This document shows, one piece after another, positions 24,323 to 33,140 of a stretch of 64,000 bases of DNA (position 1 is its first letter; every line of letters begins with the position of its first letter). The stretch comes from Streptosporangium album (GTDB taxonomy: Bacteria > Actinomycetota > Actinomycetes > Streptosporangiales > Streptosporangiaceae). The notes under the pieces are model-generated. The model was given only the letters and a program-made list of their open reading frames with translations. It ran no database searches and was not told where the DNA came from. The position numbers were made by a program, and so were the translations under genes. The DNA is taken from positions 682,001 through 746,000 of the forward strand of contig NZ_JACHJU010000003.1 of the NCBI RefSeq assembly GCF_014203795.1. Reading direction: 5' to 3'.

Positions 24323-25870
24323 TCACTTCAGGAAGCGGTCGAGGTTCTCCAGGAGGTCACGGACATGCCGCGTCTCAGGATGGTCGGCACCGTGGACGGT
24401 CACCATGTCGGGGAGCAGGGAATGGAACTCCGAACGTGCCCGCTCATGGTCGCCGAGCTGGGCGAGAAGTTTGCCGAGCTCCCGCCGTAGCTCCAGAGTG
24501 AACGGATCACGGTCGCCCAGCGCCGGTCTCGCGTCGTCGAGCAGCTCGCTCATCCGCGAAAGCGCGACCTCGTCCTGCCTGAGCGCCGCCGAGCAGAGCG
24601 CCTGGTTGAGGCGGCAGCCCAGCACCGCGGGGTGTACGGCTCCGAGCATCCCCGCCAGCTGGGGAAGGAGCTTGTCATACTCCTCCGCCGCCTGCCGGTA
24701 GTCCCTGGCGGCGAAGCGCGAGTCGGCCAGCCGCATGCGGAGGGCGAAGATCACCGGGTGCTCCCGCGGTAGCACGTCCCGCGCCCCGATGAGCGCGCCT
24801 TCCAGTAGTTCGATCGCCTGGCTGAAACGCCCTTGGACGGCGAGTTCCTCCGCTCGGTCGTTCGCCGCGAGGAGTTCCGCCTCCGAAAGCCTCCGCGCGG
24901 CTTCCGGGCGCTGCGCCGGAACGCGAGGACCGACGAGAGCGGTCTCCGCGATCCGCTCCACGACGGTGGCGTACATCCGCAGCGGGTCGGGGAAGGGTGC
25001 CGCGGCGGTCGTTCCAGGCAGCGGCGGGAGGGCGACCACGAACGGCAGCAGCCGCTCGTACACCTCCGCCGCGCCCGAGGGCCGGTCGGCGGCGTTCTTG
25101 GCCAGCAGGTCCAGGACGAGTCGCTCGATCTCGCCGGGCACGTCGCGGCGGAGTGCCCTCAGCGGCGCCGGCACCTCCGAATAGTGCCGGCTGATCTCGG
25201 CGACGGTGTGCGCGGATTGGAAGACCCGAGAACCGGCCAGCAGCTCGTGCAGCACGCAGCCGAGCGCGTAGAGGTCGCTCTGCGGGCTGGCCTCCCCGGT
25301 GACCGCCAGCTCGGGCGACATGTAGTACGGCGTGCCGACCCCCTCGCCGACCCGCGTGATCTGGGTGATGTCCGCCGAGCCCAGCACGGCCACGATGCCG
25401 AAGTCGAGGACCTTGACCGTGCCGTCGGGGCAGAGAACCAGGTTGGTCGGCTTGAGGTCCCGGTGGATGAGCGATTCGGCGTGCGCGACCGTCAGCACCG
25501 CGCAGATCTGGGCTGCGATCGCCGCCGCCCAGGCGACCGGGAGAGGCCGGTGGTGTGCGATCAGGTCGTCGATCCGGAAGCCCTCGACGAGCTGCATCAC
25601 CAGGTAGAGATCACCGTCGTGGGTGCCGATGTCATGGACGATCGGCACCCCGGGATGCTGGATCCGCGCGGTGACACGGGCCTCGCGCCGGAAGCGCTGC
25701 TCAGCCTCCTCACGCAGCTCGGGGGTGGGAAACCTGTCGGAACGGATGAACTTGGCGGCGACATGCCGGTCCAGCGACTGATCGAAGCCCTTCCAGACCT
25801 CGCCGTAGCCGCCCCGACCGAGATAGTCGACCAGCTCGTACCGGCCGCCGACGACGTCGCCCTGTTTCAC
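24323..25870 (-). CDS. Serine/threonine protein kinase with C-terminal helical (TPR-like) region
   Basis: A 515-residue cytosolic kinase. Residues 10-270 form a Hanks kinase domain: GRGGYGEVW glycine loop, AAKFI lysine, HRDLKPTNLVL catalytic loop, DFGIVAVLG, and GTPYYMSPEL. Residues 370-515 are helical repeats of TPR type (AIELLEGALIGARDVLPREH, ARSEFHSLLPDMVTVHGADH). No transmembrane segment is present. GTG at 25870 is chosen because the domain begins at once; a longer start at 25942 would overlap hsdR. It is transcribed in line with hsdR, 55 bases after its stop. Confidence 0.9.
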   Translation of the reverse strand: MKQGDVVGGRYELVDYLGRGGYGEVWKGFDQSLDRHVAAKFIRSDRFPTPELREEAEQRFRREARVTARIQHPGVPIVHDIGTHDGDLYLVMQLVEGFRIDDLIAHHRPLPVAWAAAIAAQICAVLTVAHAESLIHRDLKPTNLVLCPDGTVKVLDFGIVAVLGSADITQITRVGEGVGTPYYMSPELAVTGEASPQSDLYALGCVLHELLAGSRVFQSAHTVAEISRHYSEVPAPLRALRRDVPGEIERLVLDLLAKNAADRPSGAAEVYERLLPFVVALPPLPGTTAAAPFPDPLRMYATVVERIAETALVGPRVPAQRPEAARRLSEAELLAANDRAEELAVQGRFSQAIELLEGALIGARDVLPREHPVIFALRMRLADSRFAARDYRQAAEEYDKLLPQLAGMLGAVHPAVLGCRLNQALCSAALRQDEVALSRMSELLDDARPALGDRDPFTLELRRELGKLLAQLGDHERARSEFHSLLPDMVTVHGADHPETRHVRDLLENLDRFLK

Positions 25871-25925
25871 CCTGGCCCACCCCGGAAAGATCGCGAGGAG
25901 CCGGTGTCCTCTGATGAGGGGGTGA

Positions 25926-28900
25926 TCACTCCAGCCCCTCACTGTCGCGGATCATCTTGTAGACCTGCCTGCGTCCGATCTCGGTGATCCGCGACCGGAA
26001 CAACGAGTCGTCGTAGAACCGCTGCACGAGGCCGGTGTTGCCGGTGTGCCGGTCGACGACGACCTTCTCCAGGTGGTCGGCGAAGACCTCGCCGAAGTTG
26101 GCCTCGTCGTTGACCAGGGCGGCGGCCTTGAGCGAGTCGTTGCGCGCCGCCTCCTGGAGCTGCTGCTCCACCCAGATCTGGTCGGCCTCCGACAGCCCCA
26201 GACCGTACTTGTCGTTGAGCGCGGCGATCAGATCGCGCAGCGACGTCAGTTCCGGCTCGGGTGCCGCGCCGCCACCACCGCCGATCGGGCCGGGGATCGT
26301 CACCTCCCCCTCGCCACGCAGGCTGAGGTCGTGCTCACCGGTCCGGCTGATCTTCAGGTGGGTGAGGTCGACCTCGCCGACGTCCACGGCCGGGTCCTCC
26401 CGGCGCGGCAGCCGGTTCAGCAGAAACCGGCCGAACAGGTACAGCCGCTCCAGCTCGGGATCAACGTAGGGCACGATCTGCGACAGGAAGCCGTACAGGC
26501 GCACGTATCCACGCAGGTCACCACGGAACTCCTCGGCCGCGTCCCCGTTGTTCTCCAGATCCTCCCGCTGCCGCTCGGCGAAGCGCGCCACCGCCGGCCC
26601 GGTCAACCGGTAGAGCTCAGCGTGGGCCTTCTCCAGGTCACGCTGCGTCACCGACGTCCGCTCGGCCCGCAGGTATCCCTCGGCGAGGGCCTGCATCTCC
26701 GACTCCACCAGGAGGGCGTGCCCGAGCACGGCCGACGCCCGCGTGTACAGCAGGTTCGGGTCGATCTGCTCGGTGGCCGTGGCCTCGTAGTACGGCTGGA
26801 ACGCCGCCTGGACGTCCTCGGCCTCGTTGGCGAAGTCGAGCACGAACACGTCGCCCTGCGACTTGAACCGATGCGTACGGTTCAACCGGGACAATGTCTG
26901 CACGGCGGCCACCCCGGCCAGCGGCTTGTCCACGTACATCGTGGTCAGCAGCGGCTGGTCGAATCCCGTCTGATACTTGTCGGCGACGACCAGGATCCGA
27001 TATTCCGCCTTCTCCGCGGCGTTCGGCGAGGAGTCGTCGGCCCGGCAGTAGCCGTACCGTTCCGGCAACTCCCTCTCGCTGAACCCGTTGAGCCTGGACT
27101 CGGTGTACTCCGTCCCGTCGACCTCAAGAGTCTGCGAGAAGGCGATCAGCGTGCCGCAGTCGGCGTAGCCGTGGACCTCGACGTAGTCGCGGATCGCCTG
27201 ACCGAGCCGTACGGCGTGTTCACGTCTGCGCGTGACGACCATCGCCTTGGCCCGCCCGCCCAGCTGTGCGGCGGTGTGCCTTCGGAAGTGCTCAACGATG
27301 ATCTGCGCCCGCTGCTTCATGCTGGTGGGGTGCAGCGCGGCGAACTGGGCGAGCAGTGCCTGCCCCTTGCGCTTGTCGACCTCGCGGTCGTCGGGCTCGG
27401 TGCTGATCAGCCGCCAGAACGTCTTGTAGGTGACGTAGTTCTTCAGCACGTCGAGGATGAAGCCCTCCTCGATCGCCTGCCGCATCGAGTAGACATGGAA
27501 GGCGCGCGGCTTGCCGTCCTCGCCGGGCACGCCGAACAGGTTGAGTGTCTTGCTCTTCGGCGTCGCGGTGAACGCGAAGTAGGAGAGGTTGTCGTGCCTG
27601 CCCCGGGCGAGCGCGCTCGCGGTCAGCAGGTCGCCGTCCTCGTCGATGTCGTCACTGCCGAGCTTGAGCAGCACCCGCTTCAACGCCGCCGACCCCTCCC
27701 CCGACTGCGATGAGTGTGCCTCGTCCACGACCACCGCGAACCGCTTGCCGCGCAGTCCCTCGACCTTCTGCAGGACGTAGGGGAACTTCTGCAGCGTGGT
27801 GATGACGACCTTGGCGGTCTCGCCCTGCAGCGCGTCGGCGAGTTGGTCGGAGTGCTGGTCGATCCGCTGGACCACACCCGGCGTGTGCTCGAACTGGTAG
27901 ATCGTCTCCTGGAGCTGCCGGTCCAGGACCACCCGGTCGGTGATCACGATGACCTTGTCGAAGACCGGCCGGTTCGGCTGATACCCCTTGGCCAGCGCCG
28001 CCTCGTCGATCTCCGCGAGTCCGTCCGGGGTGTGCAGGTTGGACAGCGCGTGCGCCAGCCAGGCGATCGTGTTCGACTTGCCCGACCCGGCCGAGTGCTG
28101 GATGAGATAGTTATGGCCGGCACCGTGCCGCTTCGCGTGCGCGGTCATGGCCTGTACGGCGTGCCACTGGTGGAACCGGGGGAAGATCAGCGGCAGCCGG
28201 TGGGCCTTGCCGGGGGACGGCTTGCGTCCCTTGCCCTTCTTCACGTCCTCGTCGTCGACGTGCAGGAACCGCTTGAGCAGGTCCAGCCAGGTGTCCGGGT
28301 GCCAGATCCGCTCCCACAGATAGGCGGTCGGATAGGTGCCGCCGGACGGGGTGCCGGGGTTGCCCGCGCCGCCCGCGTTGCCCGCGCCCGCCGTGCCCAT
28401 GTTGAACGGCAGGAAGCGCGTGCTCTTCCCCGACAGCCGGGTGGTGACGAACACCAGGTCCGGGTCCACGGCGAAGTGGACGAGCGCGCGCCTGGCGAAG
28501 ACCAGCTCCTTCGGGTCGCGGTCCTCGCGGTACTGCCGCTTGGCGTCCTCAACGGTCTGGCCGGTGAGCGGGTTCTTCAACTCGGCCGTGGCGACCGGAA
28601 TCCCGTTGACGAACAGCGCCAGGTCCAAGGCGTCGGTCGTCTTCGCCGAGTAGCGGAACTGGCGGACGACGCTGAGGATGTTCTTGCCGTACGGCTCCAG
28701 CGCGTCGGCGGCGATGGTGTGCGCGGGCCGGAAGTAAGCCAGCCTGAAGGTGATCCCCCGGTCCTTCACCCCGCGTCGGAGCACCTCCAGGGCGCCTTCG
28801 TGGTCGATCGCCTTCGCCACCTGGTCCGCCAGCCGCCGCGCGGCCCCCGCCTCGTCCCCGGCCTGCGCGGTGACCAGCCGCTGCCATTCCTTCGGCTGCG

Positions 28901-29045
28901 TCGCCCGCACGAAGTCGAGCAGCTCGTCGGGGTTCAGCCCGAGGGCGTGGTCGTAGAGGCTGTTCGCTCCTTTGAGCCAGCCCGCTCTGAGCAGTGCCGA
29001 CTCAATGGCGTCCTCGAAGACCTTCTCGTGATGCACGGGGGACAC
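25926..29045 (-). CDS. hsdR: Type I restriction enzyme, R subunit
   Basis: A 1039-residue restriction-translocation subunit. The N-terminal nuclease domain has GIPVATAELKNPLTGQ (PD-ExK-type ELK). The translocase has Walker A HSAGSGKSNTIAWL, DEAH in VVVDEAHSSQSG, and AFTATPKSKTLNLFG (motif III). Later come LIVVADKYQTGFDQPLL-type motif V and VQTLSRLNRTH (motif VI). It hydrolyses ATP to pull DNA through and cleave unmethylated DNA. GTG at 29045 is chosen because AAGGA lies 9 bases upstream. Its HsdM and HsdS partners are at 36-39 kb, an unusual separation. Confidence 0.93.
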   Translation of the reverse strand: MSPVHHEKVFEDAIESALLRAGWLKGANSLYDHALGLNPDELLDFVRATQPKEWQRLVTAQAGDEAGAARRLADQVAKAIDHEGALEVLRRGVKDRGITFRLAYFRPAHTIAADALEPYGKNILSVVRQFRYSAKTTDALDLALFVNGIPVATAELKNPLTGQTVEDAKRQYREDRDPKELVFARRALVHFAVDPDLVFVTTRLSGKSTRFLPFNMGTAGAGNAGGAGNPGTPSGGTYPTAYLWERIWHPDTWLDLLKRFLHVDDEDVKKGKGRKPSPGKAHRLPLIFPRFHQWHAVQAMTAHAKRHGAGHNYLIQHSAGSGKSNTIAWLAHALSNLHTPDGLAEIDEAALAKGYQPNRPVFDKVIVITDRVVLDRQLQETIYQFEHTPGVVQRIDQHSDQLADALQGETAKVVITTLQKFPYVLQKVEGLRGKRFAVVVDEAHSSQSGEGSAALKRVLLKLGSDDIDEDGDLLTASALARGRHDNLSYFAFTATPKSKTLNLFGVPGEDGKPRAFHVYSMRQAIEEGFILDVLKNYVTYKTFWRLISTEPDDREVDKRKGQALLAQFAALHPTSMKQRAQIIVEHFRRHTAAQLGGRAKAMVVTRRREHAVRLGQAIRDYVEVHGYADCGTLIAFSQTLEVDGTEYTESRLNGFSERELPERYGYCRADDSSPNAAEKAEYRILVVADKYQTGFDQPLLTTMYVDKPLAGVAAVQTLSRLNRTHRFKSQGDVFVLDFANEAEDVQAAFQPYYEATATEQIDPNLLYTRASAVLGHALLVESEMQALAEGYLRAERTSVTQRDLEKAHAELYRLTGPAVARFAERQREDLENNGDAAEEFRGDLRGYVRLYGFLSQIVPYVDPELERLYLFGRFLLNRLPRREDPAVDVGEVDLTHLKISRTGEHDLSLRGEGEVTIPGPIGGGGGAAPEPELTSLRDLIAALNDKYGLGLSEADQIWVEQQLQEAARNDSLKAAALVNDEANFGEVFADHLEKVVVDRHTGNTGLVQRFYDDSLFRSRITEIGRRQVYKMIRDSEGLE

Positions 29046-29221
29046 GATCACCGGTCCTTCGGTTCTGGGGATTCTCGGGTTTCTCGGACGGGAAACTTCA
29101 GAGCCCCCAATTGAAACAGAAGCCACCGGCCAATGAGGGACATTAGTGGAACGGTCCGAACATTTCTCCCAACTCGACTCCCGGAGGTGGCCGACTGGAG
29201 GGAGGGCGGCGCTGGCGAGGG

Positions 29222-29725
29222 TCAGCTGGAGGAGGGCTCTGGTGTGCCGTTCGGCCAGACACAGGGCGATGTGGCAGCCAGTCCTAGCAAGATGTCACCG
29301 TTGTCACCGGTCGCCGCAAACGAAAGCAGAAAATCATCAGGCCGAGAGCGCCCTGACATGTCGAGGCCGTTTTGAGCGATCCCCTCAATGTAATGACCCT
29401 GCTGCTCCCAATACTGCTTGACCTGTCTGGCCACCTCTGCGAGTTGATCCTGGGGAATGCCCCGCAAGTAGTAAGAGCGGTTGACCACAACGCGGTCCTT
29501 CGATCCACCATCACTCGGGTCGAGGCAACTGTTGGGATTGAGACTGGGGCGGTAGAGATCCAGGCGAGGCTTCGGCCTGATCACGGCAGCCGTATCCTTG
29601 ATGAGCTGCTCGACCCGGGCCAGCGCCTGGGTCTCGGTCATCGTGGGTTCGTTCACGGCTTCTCCTCCGGTGCAGCCGGTGACGAGGATGGCAACAATGA
29701 CGATCATCACAGTGAGGCGTGACAT
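29222..29725 (-). CDS. Small predicted lipoprotein
   Basis: A 167-residue protein with a lipobox signal (MIVIVAILVTGC, lipid-anchored Cys at about residue 18). The mature part is soluble and carries two cysteines (SCLDP and SPCVWPNG) that could form a disulphide. It starts with ATG right after the TAG of the hydrolase gene (no gap), so they form one transcription unit. The family is not recognised. A role as a cell-surface partner of the hydrolase is inferred only. Confidence 0.75.
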   Translation of the reverse strand: MSRLTVMIVIVAILVTGCTGGEAVNEPTMTETQALARVEQLIKDTAAVIRPKPRLDLYRPSLNPNSCLDPSDGGSKDRVVVNRSYYLRGIPQDQLAEVARQVKQYWEQQGHYIEGIAQNGLDMSGRSRPDDFLLSFAATGDNGDILLGLAATSPCVWPNGTPEPSSS

Positions 29726-31678
29726 CTATTCTCCGGCCGGTGCGGGCGAGGGCAACGGATGGGGGGACGGCTTCTCGGTTGGCATCGCATGTGACATGCT
29801 CGGCGGCGAGGTGGGCGGAGCGATAGGAGGCGGTGGAGTCACCGTCGACGTCCTAGACGGTCCGGGGAAAGGAACAAGACGATCATATTGTCCGTCGATC
29901 AGATGTCCGATGTTCTTGAGCGACGCCGAATCGTCGTCCCAGTACTTCGAGTGGGCGGCGAAGGTACCGACGAAATCTCCACTGTCCGCAACGTAAAACT
30001 GCGGGGCACCGAAATTACTCTTGCTGGGGTCGCCCCCGAGAGGTGCTACGGCGCCCAAGTCTCCTACCAAATCATTGGGCGCCTCTCCCACCCACACCGA
30101 GTTAACTCCCAGATCATTCACTTGCGGCGCACCCCCGCCCGGGCTTCCCACGAAGATCAATTGATCTGCGAAGGAACGTGGCCGCAGCTGGGCGGCTTTG
30201 CCAACCGCCGTCGATCCGTAGCTGTGCCCCAGTACGGTGAGCCTGACGTCAGAGACCGGCTCGTGCGCAGCATGTAGGCCATCCGTGAAGCTGGCCAGCA
30301 GTGGCGCGCCTTTCGACGCGGCAGGAGAGAAGGCGGGCGTTCTGTCCAGGCTTAAGAGACCGCTCCACTGCGGGGCGTCGTAGCCGAGCCAGGCGATAGA
30401 GGCGATCTTTTTGTTCGGTTGGAAAAAATTCGCCTGATCCCAGGTGGCAGCGGCGCGTCTGGAATCATCGCCACCAAAACCTTCCAGCTTGGTGTCTGTT
30501 CCGGGAACGTAGACGGCCACGTTGTCGGCCTCATCGGGGTTCCCGAACGAGAGGACGGTCTTGCCCAAGCCACCCAGCTCCAGTTGTAGCAGGAGCGCCG
30601 CGGGACGGCCATTCTGCCCACCGCGTGCCAGCCCCTGCTCCACAGCGGTGATCTGCCGCATCTTCAGATCCAGCCCCTCGATCGTTCCCATGATCTTCCC
30701 GATGGACTGAATCAACTGTGCCCTCTGTGCGTGGGTGTCGTACTTCTGGCGCGGATCCCGGGTCAGGCTCTCTTGACCCACCAGTTTCTTCAGCGCCTCC
30801 TTCATACCGGCCGAGGATGCGCGCAACCGCTCCAACTCCGTGGTGATCGCGGTCTTCTGCGCGACGAGATACGCCCGGTTGGCCCGATCCCTGTCCATGG
30901 CCGGGAGGCCGTTCAGGCTGCCGACCAGGCTCGGGGAGGCGTTCATCAGCTGCCCTTGGGCCAGCGGACCGAGCTGCCGCCACCACACGCTGAGCCGCCC
31001 CGCCAGGGTCTTGTCCTTGCCGGTCCGCTGCAGGTCCACCAGCGCCTTCAACGCCACGACGTCCCCACCGGCCGCGGCGGCCGTCAGCTTCCCGATCCCG
31101 TTCGCATCCGGTGCGTGGCCGCCGAACAGCCCGAAGGCGGCCGTCGCCTGTGAGGCCGTACCGATGTCGTGGGTCTGCTGGATCACGGCCAGCCGTTGCC
31201 GCAGGTCGCCCACCTGCTCCTCGGCCCAGACCCCGGCGTCGCCGACCTGCCGGGCGGAAGGCGAGGAGATGCACAGGGCCGACAGTTCAGCGGTGAGCCG
31301 TTGCCCGGCCTGGGACAGCTCCTGACCGGCCCGCTGGAGATCGGCGACCAGGCGGCCCATGGCGGTGACGTCCATCCCGGAGAAGGAGGACGGCTGCGCC
31401 GCCGCCACGCTCACCGACGTCGAGAACGCCGGCACCCGCGCCTGACCGCCGAGTTGCCTGATCCGTTGCGCGATCTGCTCGCCCGCCGACTGGAAAGCCA
31501 GTTGAAGGCTCGCACGGCGAGCCGCGAGCGCCTGGGCGAAGGCCGGGGCTCCCCCACCGACCCACGCGTTCGCCGCCATATAACGCATGCACGAATCCAG
31601 GGCCGACGCATGGCTCTGGCCGAGCTGCGTAAGGCGCGACAACGCCGCTTCCAACTCCGCAGTCGCATTCGCCGCCAC
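29726..31678 (-). CDS. WXG100-type domain fused to alpha/beta hydrolase (DUF1023-like)
   Basis: A 650-residue protein. The N-terminal 100 residues are helical with the WXG-type turn NAWVGGGAPAFAQAL. A long helical middle region follows. The C-terminal 280 residues are an alpha/beta hydrolase of the DUF1023 type: YVPGTDTKLEGFGGDDSRRA, nucleophile elbow TVLGHSYGSTAVGK (Ser), SGDFVGTFAAHSKYW (acid and histidine). A proline-rich tail ends the protein. Such proteins in actinomycetes are likely type VII-exported hydrolases. GTG at 31678 has only a weak ribosome site. Confidence 0.85.
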   Translation of the reverse strand: MAANATAELEAALSRLTQLGQSHASALDSCMRYMAANAWVGGGAPAFAQALAARRASLQLAFQSAGEQIAQRIRQLGGQARVPAFSTSVSVAAAQPSSFSGMDVTAMGRLVADLQRAGQELSQAGQRLTAELSALCISSPSARQVGDAGVWAEEQVGDLRQRLAVIQQTHDIGTASQATAAFGLFGGHAPDANGIGKLTAAAAGGDVVALKALVDLQRTGKDKTLAGRLSVWWRQLGPLAQGQLMNASPSLVGSLNGLPAMDRDRANRAYLVAQKTAITTELERLRASSAGMKEALKKLVGQESLTRDPRQKYDTHAQRAQLIQSIGKIMGTIEGLDLKMRQITAVEQGLARGGQNGRPAALLLQLELGGLGKTVLSFGNPDEADNVAVYVPGTDTKLEGFGGDDSRRAAATWDQANFFQPNKKIASIAWLGYDAPQWSGLLSLDRTPAFSPAASKGAPLLASFTDGLHAAHEPVSDVRLTVLGHSYGSTAVGKAAQLRPRSFADQLIFVGSPGGGAPQVNDLGVNSVWVGEAPNDLVGDLGAVAPLGGDPSKSNFGAPQFYVADSGDFVGTFAAHSKYWDDDSASLKNIGHLIDGQYDRLVPFPGPSRTSTVTPPPPIAPPTSPPSMSHAMPTEKPSPHPLPSPAPAGE

Positions 31679-31853
31679 AATGCGTCAGAGTCTCATGCAA
31701 GGCCCTACAGGATCAAGATCTGGCGTTGAAGTTTCTCCAATCAGACATTCGGGTTATGCGACCCTCGCAAAAAAGATTTCATGCCGGAAATAACGAAAAA
31801 TTCAACTTTCCCGAACTCCAGGCGGCCCCGTCGGACAGGCCACGGAAAACCAC

Positions 31854-31884
31854 CGGCCCGGCCCGCCGACGACGGGCCGGGCCG
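31854..31884 (-). terminator. Strong stem-loop terminator
   Basis: CGGCCCGGCCCG at 31854-31865 pairs with CGGGCCGGGCCG at 31873-31884 (12-bp perfect stem, 7-base loop), 12 bases past the stop of the membrane protein gene. The AT-richer stretch 31730-31830 holds the hydrolase promoter region. Confidence 0.75.
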
Positions 31885-31896
31885 ACTTTGCGCCTC

Positions 31897-32322
31897 CTAC
31901 CGCTCGAACCAGCGGGGCGTATCATCGCGAAACAGGAGGAAAAGCACGAGAACGGCCAGCCCGAGGCCGACCGCCGCGATGCTGAACACGCCGAACATCG
32001 CGAACGTGCCGTAGCCGTACTCCAGAACCGAGATCCCCTCGACCACGGCGGCCGCTTTCCAGGCCCACCGCCACCGCAGGCCGAAGAGGGCAGACAGCGG
32101 GCCCATCAGCACCAGGGACACGAAGAACAGGTGGAAGAACCAGGGCACGGCATCGAGGCTGGGCAGTCCTCCCATCACGAGGACGGCAAGAGTGAAGCAG
32201 ACCATCACCGCCCCAAGGACCGACTGAAGCCACATGAGCAGCATGGCGGCCTTCACCTCGGCGGGCATACGCGGCTTCACCGACGGGGACGGCGGGTCTG
32301 ACGGGATGTGCGGATCTGACAT
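31897..32322 (-). CDS. Small four-helix membrane protein
   Basis: A 141-residue protein with a proline-rich cytosolic start and four hydrophobic segments (about residues 25-48, 55-80, 88-105 and 112-132), ending in a short charged tail. ATG at 32322 is chosen because GGAGACCCG precedes it; the longer frame upstream runs into the decayed regulatory repeat. There is no recognised family motif, though the size resembles DUF4064-type or similar integral proteins of actinomycetes. Confidence 0.7.
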   Translation of the reverse strand: MSDPHIPSDPPSPSVKPRMPAEVKAAMLLMWLQSVLGAVMVCFTLAVLVMGGLPSLDAVPWFFHLFFVSLVLMGPLSALFGLRWRWAWKAAAVVEGISVLEYGYGTFAMFGVFSIAAVGLGLAVLVLFLLFRDDTPRWFER

Positions 32323-32379
32323 CGGGTCTCCGGATGTCGAAGCGAACACGGAATGGTTCGCAGGCGTTTTCCAAGGAAG

Positions 32380-32540
32380 AAGCACGGCAACAAGAGGAAG
32401 CCGCCGGGGAAACGTACCAACGGAGACTCGGACGATCCGCCATCATGCCCTTATTGCCGGACTTCAACAACGTAGGTCTGAAGCCCAAAGCTCAACGTCG
32501 GCAACCGTTCGACTACCGAGGTTATCCAGACTTTGACACG
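32380..32540. repeat. Decayed second copy of the XRE/HATPase divergent promoter
   Basis: Bases 32444-32530 (TGCCCTTATTGCCGGACTTC, then AACAACG and AAAGCTCAACG...GGCAACCGTTCGACTACC) align with 35369-35450 upstream of the XRE regulator (TGCCCTCCTTGCCGGAATTC, AACAACG, AATGCTCGACG...GGTAACCGTTTCACTACC). On the minus strand both copies even have a start-like ATG after AAGGxxGC. Behind the copy here no regulator frame survives. The rest of 32323-32717 shows no gene. Confidence 0.6.
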
Positions 32541-32717
32541 CCGAACTTCGGAGAGAAACGAATACTCCCGCAGCGGGAGGCGCGGCATCCGCCTGCCGTT
32601 TCGTGCACGACGTGGTCGCCGGCCGGAAACGGAGCAGATCCAATGGCTATGCAAGTGAGACATGTTGCAGGAACGGTCCTCTGGAGACTGTTAGGACTAC
32701 CGGGAGGAGCCGCTGTC

Positions 32718-33029
32718 ATGACCGCCCAACCTCACGCAACGTCCGGCTCGGCGATCGAGCGGCCGTTCACCGCTGTGCGAGCGGCACTACCGGCCGTCAA
32801 CATGGCCGCGTTCGACGCCGAGCTCGCCCAGATCGCCCGTGCGCCCGTGGTGGACCTGACCATGTTGGACGACTTCCTCACCGGCTGGTGGTGTATCGCC
32901 ATCAGAGCCGCTCAAGACAGTCAAGACTGGCAGCGCATGCACGCCGAGGCCGAGCAGATCCAATTCGGTCACCGCTCGACAGGAGTCCCGTTGGCCGAGG
33001 TCCTGGCCCGACGGGGAGACCAAATCTAG
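32718..33029 (+). CDS. DUF6247-like small protein (possible antitoxin)
   Basis: A 103-residue acidic protein: RPFTAVRAALPAVNMAAFDA then ELAQIARAPVVDLTMLDDFL and TGWWCIAIRAAQD. The pattern VRAALP...aFDxEl...WWxiAi is that of actinomycete DUF6247 proteins, often next to RelE-like toxins (from memory). No toxin gene follows here; an IS630 tail does, so a partner may have been lost. ATG at 32718 follows GGGAGGAGC. Confidence 0.65.
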   Translation: MTAQPHATSGSAIERPFTAVRAALPAVNMAAFDAELAQIARAPVVDLTMLDDFLTGWWCIAIRAAQDSQDWQRMHAEAEQIQFGHRSTGVPLAEVLARRGDQI

Positions 33030-33030
33030 T

Positions 33031-33057
33031 GCCGCGTCAGAGAACGTTTGCCCTGTG
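33031..33057 (-). mobile_element. IS630-type tail remnant 1
   Basis: On the minus strand this reads CAGGGCAAACGTTCTCTGAC then GCGGCAC. It matches the segment at 63784-63810 in 24 of 27 bases, and loosely the C-terminal end (KANVA-stop) of the IS630 transposase remnant at 33961. Only the tail and terminal repeat remain. Confidence 0.5.
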
Positions 33058-33140
33058 TAGCGCTAATCGGCACCCATGGGGCGCAGGACGATCGTGAAAC
33101 GCCCGATGCCGGACAGGCCGAGCGTGCCAGGATCACCCGT

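Noticed and set aside
26046..27713. 555-codon plus-strand frame opposite hsdR
   Set aside because: Antisense to conserved helicase motifs, no ribosome site and no recognisable domain.
31897..32488. Longer start for the membrane protein running into the 32.4 kb block
   Set aside because: The extension overlaps the fossil promoter copy and lacks a ribosome site, whereas ATG at 32322 has one.
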